Part shown: one piece after another, positions 43,638-52,092 of the stretch
How the letters are laid out: each line of letters starts with the position of its first letter
How positions within the stretch are numbered: position 1 is the stretch's first letter
Assembly: GCA_040905265.1 (NCBI GenBank)
Contig: JBBDRW010000181.1
Coordinates: forward strand, 7,113-71,112
Source: JBBDRW01 sp040905265
Lineage (GTDB): Bacteria; Bacteroidota; Rhodothermia; Balneolales; Balneolaceae
Length of the DNA stretch: 64,000 bases
Reading direction: 5' to 3'
Made by a program: the position numbers and the translations under genes
The notes under the pieces: generated by a model
The model's input: only the letters and a program-made list of their open reading frames with translations
Database searches by the model: none
Told to the model about the DNA's origin: nothing

Positions 43638-46600
43638 CTAATAATAAGGCCTGTCGAACTTTAATGCATACTGAAATGGCTTCGGTGTAATATAGCGTGT
43701 ATGAAACCGGGCCCAGTCCTCTCGGTGCTGTTGGTAGACCGGGTCCTCATAGAGCCGAAGGTCCGGGTTGTAGTCATACTCCTCCATCCCGTGATACGGC
43801 AATGGAAGCACCGTTGCAGAGGCCTCCGTATTGTAATCACCATCTTTCTCCCAACCATCCGATACAAACACATAGCTGCGGGTCCACCCCTGCGGAGGTG
43901 CCTCCCTTTCATGAAACCGGAGTACGAGCTCATCTCCGGCATTCATAATTACATAACGGTCGTCAATCTCCTCGAGGAGCTCTCCCACATTGCCAAACCG
44001 GGTATGATATCCGGTCAGATCTCGCCAGCGGGGTGCCGTTCCGGAGATTACATTGTAGTCAGCCAGTTTGGGTGAGAGTTCATCAGGCCGGTACCAGTCA
44101 GAATAACCGCGAAAGCGCAGTTCTCTGGTCTCAGGCTCGAGAGGATATTCGACAAACTGGTCGTCCGGCAGCGCTTCTGCCCATTCAATAGAGTCCCAGT
44201 AAATCTCCGATGTTGTATTCAGACGGATCCTTCGATCCTGCGAATCGGGGAACACTCCATCCAGTTCAATCAGTATCGTCTTCAACTTGCCGGCAGGGAA
44301 ACCGTAATCGTCATGCAGTCTGATCCAGCCTCCCTTTCCGTCGGAGACATCGATTCGGAGTCCTCTTGGAGGTACAATCGAGCCCTGGCTAAGCGCCAGG
44401 TTAATAGAACTGTCAGTCGGCCGGAGCCATCCGGAAGCGACCAGCCAAAGCGGACGGCCAGCCGGAGCATCTTCACCCAGTTCCACTTCGATGGTATGCT
44501 CTTCTGCTACACCTTGCCAGGCACTCTTCTCAAAGCTTTTCAGATAGTCTCCGTCCTGCTCATACACCTTGTCGGTGACATCATCTCCTTCACCGTCCAA
44601 TACCTTTGCCACCGGCCTGGGGGTCGTCATGAGCCGTGTACTCAGGTCCGGTACCGAAAACCCAAACCGCTCATCGACAAAGATCTCGGTCCCTTCCGGA
44701 TGATCTACAGCAACCAGCTCCACAAAATCGAAGAAATGAGTTTCCCAGAGCTCGGCAGTAATCCGAAGGTCATAAAGCCCGTTCCGCGGATTGAGCCTCT
44801 CGCCGGGAATCCGGACCCTGTCCAGGGTCTGTGCAACACCTGCCGTCTCCTGTGCATTGATACGCAGGCCGAGCGGTGAACGCCAGAGGATATCTGTAAT
44901 AAAATGCATCTCATGCCCGTCATGGGCAAAGAGCCAGGGACAGGACCCTTTCAGAATCTGTTGGTTAAAGATCGTGGACCCCATTCCCAATTCAGCAAAC
45001 TCAGCCTGAACCGACCCGTTCGGCCAAATGATACGGAGCATTTCTGCCTCTTCATATTCGCCGAGCCCGAAGTGAACGATCGGGGTATTGATCAGCTGTT
45101 TCTGATAGAGAAGCCCTGAACGAACCTCCATCTGCCCTCCGATCCCAAAAGAGTTGATACGCCCATCCCCTTCTGTTCCCGAAGCACGTGCACGGATCGA
45201 GAAGCCGTTGTAGTTACGTGTACCTCTGTTCAGCAGTTGGTAAGGGGTGTTATCTGCCGCCAAACCGAGCAGGTCCACCCGCTCATCCCCATCAATGTCA
45301 AAGACGGAGTAGATGTTTCCCGGAAGTTCCTCTTCAAGCCGGTGGTACACCCCGGAATCGTCCCCCAGCCAGATAACCGTTCTGCCGGATTCGGAAACCA
45401 ACAGGTCAAGACGGCCATTGTTATCAAAATCAGCTGTCATCAGCCTGGTTCTTCCCGGCCCCTCTGCAGGATCGACTCCGGAATCTTCAACAAGGAGCCG
45501 GGTGTCCCACTCTCCTGATTCAGGAAGATAGTCAATCCGGTGTATCGCTCCTTCTTCCGAAAGAAGAAGGAGGTTAAAGAAACTGTCCGCATTGATGTCG
45601 GCTGCTGAAAATGCAGCGAATTTTCCTTGTACCGGGAGCTCCCCGGAGAGAGTGAAGGTACCGGACCGGTTATTCTGATAGAGGTAAAGGATACCGTTCC
45701 TGTCCAGGAAGAGCGCTTCAGGCGCACCGGATCCATTCAAATCGACATATATGAAATCGTTCACAGATTCGACATCTGAAAAGAGTTCAGCCGAAGTAAA
45801 TGTTCCGTCACTGTTATTGCGAAAATGCACCGGAGTTCCATTCAGAGGAGCCAGAACCAGGTCAAGATCACCATCAAGGTCTAAATCCGCCGGCCAGACA
45901 CCTGAATAGGGCCTTTGTCGAACCTCTGATGAAATCCCCGATTCAGCCGTTACATCATTGAACGACTGATCACTGTTCTGCCGGTATAGCCGAAATCCCT
46001 GGTCGCCGGCCATAGCGATATCGTTCAGGAAATCGAGGTTTACGTCGATCTCTGTAAGGGCATAAGGGGAAGCCAGCTCATTGGTATTCACTGTCCCCGG
46101 AAACTCCAGGTATGTCTCCTGATCGATCACAATCCGTCCGTCCTGCATGAAGATGGAGAAGGGAGGTAAATCTTCCAGTAACGTAACGGAACGTGCATAT
46201 TCTGCCTGAGCCGGCAGTTCTGTTGAGGTGTCGCTTAAAAAATTCATCTGTCGATCCGGTTCCGCTGCACGAACTTGTGGCTGCGGGAGCCATACAAATT
46301 GTGTAATCAAATACCCTATTTCATTGGGCCCCAGTCGAATTATACCTAGATCATTTTGGAATGAGGGTAATTCATCCAACCCGTTTCTCAGAAAGGTTAA
46401 CTCAATCGCAAGATCGCTGTATGCCCTCTCTTGCGCTCTTTCCCAAACCACCTGAAATTGGCTTCTGACGTCATCCGGCCATCGATCCGTTCTTTCCACA
46501 AGCTCCCCGAGTGAGGCCTCAAGTTGTTCATCTGCCTCTACTTTTATAGAAAATCGAATCAATTCATACAGTATCGCAAGATTCTCCGGACGGCTTTCGT

Positions 46601-47117
46601 GAAGCCGTACCAGCAGATCCAGTATCTCATCCGCATTCGCACTGTCGTCCTGCCTCTCAAGCTCCATGATCAATGCATAGGAAAGTCTCGGATGATCCTG
46701 ATCAGATTCGAGGCCTCGCCGAAAGTAGACTATCGCCTGATCGACATCTCCGACCCGGCTCTCAAGAAGTCCCGACAGGAAGAGTATATCCGAATGGCCG
46801 GGAGCGTACTCTCTGGCTCTGGCCAGGTGTTCGGAGGCCAGCTCAAAATTCCCCTGACGCATCGTATAAACGCCAAGGTTCGCCCAGCCTGCAGCTTCCC
46901 GGGGATATTGTTCTACGACACTGTTCATCTTGTTATAGGCAAAGAGCGCTTCATCTGTCTGGCTTGCAGCCAGGCTCACAAAAAAATCAGATACCGCTGC
47001 TCGGTACTCATCAGATTCCGGGTCCGGTTGCGCTGTTTCAGACGTACAGGAACTGACGAATAGAACCAGAAACAGAAAAAACAATAAAACAGGTACATTC
47101 TGTAAACTTTTACTCAT
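43638..47117 (-). CDS. Large TPR + FG-GAP + ASPIC/UnbV lipoprotein
   Basis: 1159 aa, the first gene of the UnbU operon. Lipoprotein signal LLFFLFLVLFVSSCTS. Residues about 35-240 carry TPR-like helices (AGWANLGVYTMRQGNFELAS, AIVYFRRGLESDQDHPRLS). Residues 350-640 contain FG-GAP blades (DLDLDGDLDLVLAPLNG, DFDNNGRLDLLVSESG). ASPIC/UnbV follows at about 640-700 (IVHFGLGEYEEAEMLRIIWP). The C-terminal 450 residues are a distinct beta-rich region (HEMHFITDILWRSPLGLR to YVFVSDGWEKDGDYNT and VLPLPYHGM) that I have seen only in CRTAC1-type giants. A scaffold or surface-assembly role is inferred. Confidence 0.82.
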   Translation of the reverse strand: MSKSLQNVPVLLFFLFLVLFVSSCTSETAQPDPESDEYRAAVSDFFVSLAASQTDEALFAYNKMNSVVEQYPREAAGWANLGVYTMRQGNFELASEHLARAREYAPGHSDILFLSGLLESRVGDVDQAIVYFRRGLESDQDHPRLSYALIMELERQDDSANADEILDLLVRLHESRPENLAILYELIRFSIKVEADEQLEASLGELVERTDRWPDDVRSQFQVVWERAQERAYSDLAIELTFLRNGLDELPSFQNDLGIIRLGPNEIGYLITQFVWLPQPQVRAAEPDRQMNFLSDTSTELPAQAEYARSVTLLEDLPPFSIFMQDGRIVIDQETYLEFPGTVNTNELASPYALTEIDVNLDFLNDIAMAGDQGFRLYRQNSDQSFNDVTAESGISSEVRQRPYSGVWPADLDLDGDLDLVLAPLNGTPVHFRNNSDGTFTSAELFSDVESVNDFIYVDLNGSGAPEALFLDRNGILYLYQNNRSGTFTLSGELPVQGKFAAFSAADINADSFFNLLLLSEEGAIHRIDYLPESGEWDTRLLVEDSGVDPAEGPGRTRLMTADFDNNGRLDLLVSESGRTVIWLGDDSGVYHRLEEELPGNIYSVFDIDGDERVDLLGLAADNTPYQLLNRGTRNYNGFSIRARASGTEGDGRINSFGIGGQMEVRSGLLYQKQLINTPIVHFGLGEYEEAEMLRIIWPNGSVQAEFAELGMGSTIFNQQILKGSCPWLFAHDGHEMHFITDILWRSPLGLRINAQETAGVAQTLDRVRIPGERLNPRNGLYDLRITAELWETHFFDFVELVAVDHPEGTEIFVDERFGFSVPDLSTRLMTTPRPVAKVLDGEGDDVTDKVYEQDGDYLKSFEKSAWQGVAEEHTIEVELGEDAPAGRPLWLVASGWLRPTDSSINLALSQGSIVPPRGLRIDVSDGKGGWIRLHDDYGFPAGKLKTILIELDGVFPDSQDRRIRLNTTSEIYWDSIEWAEALPDDQFVEYPLEPETRELRFRGYSDWYRPDELSPKLADYNVISGTAPRWRDLTGYHTRFGNVGELLEEIDDRYVIMNAGDELVLRFHEREAPPQGWTRSYVFVSDGWEKDGDYNTEASATVLPLPYHGMEEYDYNPDLRLYEDPVYQQHREDWARFHTRYITPKPFQYALKFDRPYY

Positions 47118-47791
47118 GATTGCAATATCTGATTTCTGCTGCGAGAGAGAGATGGATCATTATCCTGGAAGACTTACTCTGATCAAAGTAAATGGCATAT
47201 GTAAAACCGGTAGTTTGATTGTATCTGTCTGACATATACGTTGAAATCAGATCGAAGCTCCCTGCAGAAAACCACAGGTTAACCTAAAGTTATCAAACTA
47301 ACCGCAATAGATTAAATATGATTTCAACTCTGATCGTGATCCTGACCTTGCCAATATAGAACTCTGGCTGTTAAACCAGCCTGGTACCATGGTACACATG
47401 CCTGAACCCTGCCACCCTCCAGGAATCACGAATTCACCCTGCTTTCATTCAAACTATGCAGGAACATACTGAAACCTGAACCAAACAATGCAACTTCCCA
47501 AAATGAATTGTATTTTTAACACTTGTAATCTCTCGGGCTTTCGAAGTAGTGACAGGCGGATGTTCAACAACGGAAACATCATTAAACATAAACCTGGCTA
47601 TGGTAACGTGGCTGACAGCCACTTGATATATGCCTGGATAATGAAATATTGAGCCAAGGTTTAAAAAAAATGCTCCTAGTTACCGGTTACGTACAGATTT
47701 TTCTGAAAATTCCTGTCAAATCATTTTGAAAAGTGGATAAAATCACGGAACATTCTTCCCGAAATTCAGAGACACTCTTTAGCAAGTTTTT
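47118..47791. promoter_or_regulatory. Long intergenic control region upstream of xylBA
   Basis: 674 bp, A/T-rich, no plausible coding frame. It separates the divergent UnbU operon and xylBA, so both promoters should be here. Palindromes that could be operators are GTACCATGGTAC (47384-47395), GGCTG-6-CAGCC (47366-47381) and GTGGCTG-A-CAGCCAC near 47610. No regulator gene lies next to it. Confidence 0.45.
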
Positions 47792-49288
47792 ATGAGGCAA
47801 ACGAAATTTCTTCTCGGATACGACATAGGGAGTTCATCCATCAAGGCATCCTTGCTGGAAACGGATACCGGAAAAGAGGCCGGAGCTTCCATATCTCCCA
47901 AAAAAGAGATGGGGATGATCTCCGTTCAGTCCGGATGGGCTGAACAGGAGCCTGAAGATTGGTGGAACCATCTCAAAATAGCTACGAAAGAGCTACTGGC
48001 CGAAAGCGGGGCCACCCCTGAGGATATTGGCGCGATTGGCATCTCCTATCAGATGCATGGATTGGTGGCAGTTGACAAACAACAGCAGGTAGTTCGTCCC
48101 TCGATCATCTGGTGCGACAGCAGAGCCTCGGAAATCGGCAACAAGGCATTCAGGGAGATTGGTCCTGAGGCCTGCCTGAAACAGTTCCTGAACTCTCCCG
48201 GTAATTTTACAGCATCCAAACTGAAGTGGGTCCAGGAGAATGAACCGGAAGTCTATTCAAGAATCGACAAGATGATGCTTCCGGGAGACTACATCGCCAT
48301 GAAGCTGAGCGGAACGGTTTCGACCACGGTCTCCGGCCTCTCTGAAGGAATATTGTGGGATTTCCAGTCAGACTCTCTGGCAGGAAAACTGCTGGAATAT
48401 TATGGAATTTCTGAAGATTTGATTCCCAAAGCCCTCCCCTCCTTTGCGATTCACGGTGAAGTTACGAAAGAAGCTGCCCGGGAAGTGGGGCTGAAAGAGG
48501 GAACAAAAATTGCTTATAAGGCGGGTGATCAGCCCAACAATGCGTTTTCTCTGAATGTACTGCATCCCGGAGAGGTTGCCGCAACAGCCGGTACATCCGG
48601 TGTGGTCTATGGAATCAGTGATGAACCGGAATATGATGAGAAGTCGAGAGTCAATACGTTCGTTCATGTGAACCATTCGGCAAAACAGTCCCGCTATGGA
48701 GTCCTGCTCTGTGTCAATGGAACCGGCATTCTGAACAGCTGGCTGAAGCAGAACCTCGGCCTCGGCAACGAACTCACCTACGATGAGATGAACCATATTG
48801 CGTCATCAGTTCCGATCGGATCGGATGGCGTCACCATCCTGCCGTTCGGCAATGGTGCCGAACGAATCCTTGAAAACCGGGATCTGGGAGCACAGATCGT
48901 CGATCTCCGGTTCAACCGTCATCAAACTGCGCATCTCTTTAGAGCTGCCCAGGAGGGGATCGTCTTTGCACTTCATTACGGTTTTCAGATTATGGGACAG
49001 ATGGGAATGAAAATGCAGACGGTGAAGGCGGGCCATGCAAATATGTTCTTCAGCCCGATCTTCCGGGAAGCGTTTGTAAATACGACCGGAGCCACACTTG
49101 AACTCTATAATACAGACGGCGCACTCGGTGCAGCACGCGGTGCCGGAGTAGGATCAGGAATCTACAAGAAACATGAAGAAGCGTTTGAAACCCTCTCACT
49201 GATTGAGAGCATTGAACCAGACACTTACAAACAAACTCAATACAACGAAGCCTATCAGCGATGGGTAGAAAAACTACAATCTCAATAA
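47792..49288 (+). CDS. xylB: Xylulokinase
   Basis: FGGY-family carbohydrate kinase, 498 aa. N-terminal ATPase strand FLLGYDIGSSSIKASLLE, then GISYQMHGLVAVDK (substrate region) and IIWCDSRASEIG. The second domain shows AATAGTSGVVYGIS (phosphate loop) and the adenosine-site KAGHANMFFSPIFREAF. It phosphorylates D-xylulose from the xylose isomerase encoded 16 bp downstream. MHGLV and the isomerase pairing support xylulokinase over other FGGY members. Confidence 0.93.
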   Translation: MRQTKFLLGYDIGSSSIKASLLETDTGKEAGASISPKKEMGMISVQSGWAEQEPEDWWNHLKIATKELLAESGATPEDIGAIGISYQMHGLVAVDKQQQVVRPSIIWCDSRASEIGNKAFREIGPEACLKQFLNSPGNFTASKLKWVQENEPEVYSRIDKMMLPGDYIAMKLSGTVSTTVSGLSEGILWDFQSDSLAGKLLEYYGISEDLIPKALPSFAIHGEVTKEAAREVGLKEGTKIAYKAGDQPNNAFSLNVLHPGEVAATAGTSGVVYGISDEPEYDEKSRVNTFVHVNHSAKQSRYGVLLCVNGTGILNSWLKQNLGLGNELTYDEMNHIASSVPIGSDGVTILPFGNGAERILENRDLGAQIVDLRFNRHQTAHLFRAAQEGIVFALHYGFQIMGQMGMKMQTVKAGHANMFFSPIFREAFVNTTGATLELYNTDGALGAARGAGVGSGIYKKHEEAFETLSLIESIEPDTYKQTQYNEAYQRWVEKLQSQ

Positions 49289-49304
49289 TTAATTACCGGA
49301 CTGC

Positions 49305-50624
49305 ATGAGTACCAACGAGTATTTTCCAAATATTGATACCATCAAGTACGAAGGGCCCGACTCCGACAATCCACTGGCATTTACCTATTACCAGGAGGAC
49401 AAGGTTGTTGCCGGAAAGACCATGAAGGAACACTTTCGGTTTGCCATCGCCTACTGGCACTCTTTTTGTAATGAAAACAGCGATCCGTTCGGCCCCGGAA
49501 CCCGTACATTTCCCTGGGAAAAGTCATCCGATCCACTTGATAACGCAAAACACCGGCTGGAGGCGGCATTTGAGTTCTTCACCAAACTTGGCACCCCTTT
49601 TTACTGTTTTCACGACCGTGACCTCGCCCCGGAAGGATCCACGGTAGCCAAATCTGAGAAAAATCTACAGGAACTCGTCAATCTGGCCAAACAGTACCAA
49701 AAAGAGACAGGGATTCAGCTTCTATGGGGTACGGCGAATCTTTTTTCACACCCCCGATATATGAATGGCGCCTCCACTAATCCAGACTTCGAAGTGGTCT
49801 GTCATGCAGCCGCGCAGGTGAAAGCTGCACTGGACGCCACCGTTGAACTCGGCGGTGAAAACTATGTCTTTTGGGGAGGGCGTGAAGGATACATGCATCT
49901 GTTCAACACCCGGATGAAGCGTGAAATCGACCACATGGGAGAGTTTCTTCGGCAGGCACGGGATTACGGCCGGAAAATCGGCTTCAAGGGGACCTATCTG
50001 ATCGAACCCAAGCCGATGGAGCCGACCAAGCAACAGTATGATTTCGATGCCGCTACGGTCATTGGATTCCTGAGAGACCAGGACCTGATCGATGACTTCA
50101 AACTCAATATCGAAGCGAACCACGTTACACTTGCCGGCCACAGCTTTGCCCATGACCTGATGATCTCTGCAGAGAACGGACTATTAGGAAGTATCGATGC
50201 CAACAGAGGCGACCATCAGAACGGATGGGATACCGATTACTTCCCGACCGACCTGTATGATGCAATCGAAACGATGATCATCCTTCTGGAAAATGGCGGC
50301 ATCTCACCCGGCGGATTGAATTTTGATGCCAAAATCCGCAGAAACTCTACCGACCTGGAGGATCTTTTCTATGCCCATATCGGCGGAATGGATACGTTTG
50401 CCCGCGGCCTTTTGATTGCCGATAACATTTTGAAAGATCCCGCTTTCAAGGAGCTTCGGGATGGACGCTACACCTCATTTGACAGTGGCAACGGCAAAAA
50501 ATTCGAAGAGGGAAAACTCGACTTCGGTTCTCTCAGGAACCTTGCCGCAGACAACGGCGAACCGGAGATGAGAAGCGGCCATCAGGAGCTGGTGGAGAAT
50601 CTCTTCAACCGGCATATCCGGTAA
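49305..50624 (+). CDS. xylA: Xylose isomerase
   Basis: TIM-barrel metal-dependent isomerase converting D-xylose to D-xylulose; 439 aa, class II length. Hallmarks are TFPWEKSSDPLDNAK, YCFHDRDLAPEG (catalytic His), YVFWGGREGYMHLFNTRMK, LIEPKPMEPTKQQYDFD (metal Glu), FKLNIEANHVTLAGHSFAHDL and GSIDANRGDHQNGWDTDYFP (metal Asp). It is cotranscribed with xylB. No transporter or xylan hydrolase is adjacent. Confidence 0.96.
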   Translation: MSTNEYFPNIDTIKYEGPDSDNPLAFTYYQEDKVVAGKTMKEHFRFAIAYWHSFCNENSDPFGPGTRTFPWEKSSDPLDNAKHRLEAAFEFFTKLGTPFYCFHDRDLAPEGSTVAKSEKNLQELVNLAKQYQKETGIQLLWGTANLFSHPRYMNGASTNPDFEVVCHAAAQVKAALDATVELGGENYVFWGGREGYMHLFNTRMKREIDHMGEFLRQARDYGRKIGFKGTYLIEPKPMEPTKQQYDFDAATVIGFLRDQDLIDDFKLNIEANHVTLAGHSFAHDLMISAENGLLGSIDANRGDHQNGWDTDYFPTDLYDAIETMIILLENGGISPGGLNFDAKIRRNSTDLEDLFYAHIGGMDTFARGLLIADNILKDPAFKELRDGRYTSFDSGNGKKFEEGKLDFGSLRNLAADNGEPEMRSGHQELVENLFNRHIR

Positions 50625-50670
50625 ATTCAGCTGACAACAATCTGTTCATCGAACAGCTGGTTTCATATCC

Positions 50671-50709
50671 AAAAAAAGCCGATTACCCCGATGGTAATTG
50701 GCTTTTTTT
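50671..50709 (+). terminator. Rho-independent terminator after xylA, probably bidirectional
   Basis: AAAAGCCGATTACC pairs with GGTAATTGGCTTTT (one G-T wobble) around a short loop, flanked by A and T runs. It begins 46 bp after the xylA stop and faces the convergent lipoprotein gene, whose transcript it could also end. Confidence 0.87.
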
Positions 50710-50725
50710 ATATGGAATTGGTTCT

Positions 50726-51316
50726 CTATCGAACATAACGGGTCGCTTCATCAGAAACAGTCAGATCAAAAAATTCGATATTTACATACATCTCATTGAT
50801 CGGATAGATTGAAATACGACGGTTACCATCAATCTTGATCCAGGCTTCCCGCTCATGTTCCGGGTGTTCGATCTTACGGAAACCGGAACCATACAACTCC
50901 TCGAAATAGTCAATCAGTTCGGGGATCATCCGGTCTGTAAAATACTCGCTGTTTCCCGGATTCCAGTCATCATATTTGATGCTGCAAAAGAGTTCATAGA
51001 GGCGATCCTCATGAAAGTTTCCGACGATATGAATTGTTGCAGGATAGGGCAACTCCTCAAACGGATAGATAATTTGCGACATTCCCCGTACGATATCCCG
51101 TTGGTTTAACTCTACGCCGTGATGGTAAAAGTCGCGGGTTTCCATTCCAAGACGGTAACCAAGAAGAACCTCATCCTCACGGAACTCTTTGGACAATTCC
51201 TGCTCAACCCAGGTATCGTAATCGATCTCCCGATTGCAGGAGATAAAACAGATCCCCGTAAAAAGAAGCAGGATTAGAAATTGAACCGTTCCTTGCACCT
51301 TGTAATGTTTTGACAT
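50726..51316 (-). CDS. Unrecognised lipoprotein, paralogue A
   Basis: 196 aa with a clear lipoprotein signal (FLILLLFTGICFISCNR). It is clearly related to the 187-aa lipoprotein at 55512-56075: LLGYRLGMETRDFYHHGVEL matches LGYHFGMHKEQFFEHSWSL, and EAWIKIDGNRRISIYPINEM matches EAWLKIDGNRRILVFRRDDM, with DYFEELYGSGF against DYYEDIYGPGF. No known domain is recognised. Both copies sit in the CRTAC1 cluster, so they are probably exported accessory proteins of that system. Confidence 0.78.
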   Translation of the reverse strand: MSKHYKVQGTVQFLILLLFTGICFISCNREIDYDTWVEQELSKEFREDEVLLGYRLGMETRDFYHHGVELNQRDIVRGMSQIIYPFEELPYPATIHIVGNFHEDRLYELFCSIKYDDWNPGNSEYFTDRMIPELIDYFEELYGSGFRKIEHPEHEREAWIKIDGNRRISIYPINEMYVNIEFFDLTVSDEATRYVR

Positions 51317-51474
51317 GACTTGTATGGATCGTGGTAAATGAGTTGAATAGATAATTAAGCTGTTTTCCAGAAAGTGAAAAACAACGAAATCAACAGATCA
51401 TATACAAGCAGAGGTTTGCATCTGCCGGCTTGCAAATGGCTCAATCTCCTCTAAAGTCAAGTTCATTACCCTGC

Positions 51475-51912
51475 CTATCTCTTCGTTCGAACCACAATTG
51501 CTCCATTTGCTGCTCGCATACCGTACTGTTGCATTGCTTCTGAGCTTCGCAGTACAGAAACCGACTCGATATCTGCGACCGAAACTGATTGCTCCAGTTG
51601 TGAGAACTGATTCCCCAACTGAATCTGATCCAGAACAAACAGTGGCGAGTTATCGCCAGAGAAAGTCGAAACACCCCGTAATCGAATATTTGTCACTCCT
51701 CCCGAATCAGAAAACTGTAACCCCGGAATACGTCTCAGATAATCCAACAGACTCAGGTCCGGGTTATCAATCTCGATCTGATATCCCTCTCCCTGCTCCA
51801 TACGGTCGTCCTCTCTGTCAGCAGTTGTGCCGGCAGTACTGCATGCAGAAATCAACAGTACAACCAGGATGACTCCGGTGATTGTAATAAGAAACCGGCT
51901 TATTTGGTTCAT
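51475..51912 (-). CDS. Stand-alone TonB-receptor plug-domain lipoprotein
   Basis: 145 aa from 51912, fixed by AGGAGG six bases upstream (frame extends to 51990). Lipoprotein signal FLITITGVILVVLLISACS. After about 20 residues the rest is a receptor plug domain: LLDYLRRIPGLQFSDSGGVT, NIRLRGVSTFSGDNSPLFVLD, SVSVADIESVSVLRSSEAM and the ending GAIVVRTKR, matching plug sequences of SusC-like receptors. There is no barrel. It may bind a ligand or partner at the outer membrane. It is downstream of CRTAC1 copy 1. Confidence 0.83.
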   Translation of the reverse strand: MNQISRFLITITGVILVVLLISACSTAGTTADREDDRMEQGEGYQIEIDNPDLSLLDYLRRIPGLQFSDSGGVTNIRLRGVSTFSGDNSPLFVLDQIQLGNQFSQLEQSVSVADIESVSVLRSSEAMQQYGMRAANGAIVVRTKR

Positions 51913-52092
51913 CTCATTCCTCCTATTTGCATTATTAATAGACAAAAACACCTTCTCTACGTATAAGACCGGTGAAAAGCAGGGAACCACTACAGGAATT
52001 TTCGTTTCACCTCTCTATTCATCTTTTCCATGACTCTGAATAGAGATATCCTGCCATCTATTCAAGAACTCCTCATAATCAACTATTGGAAT

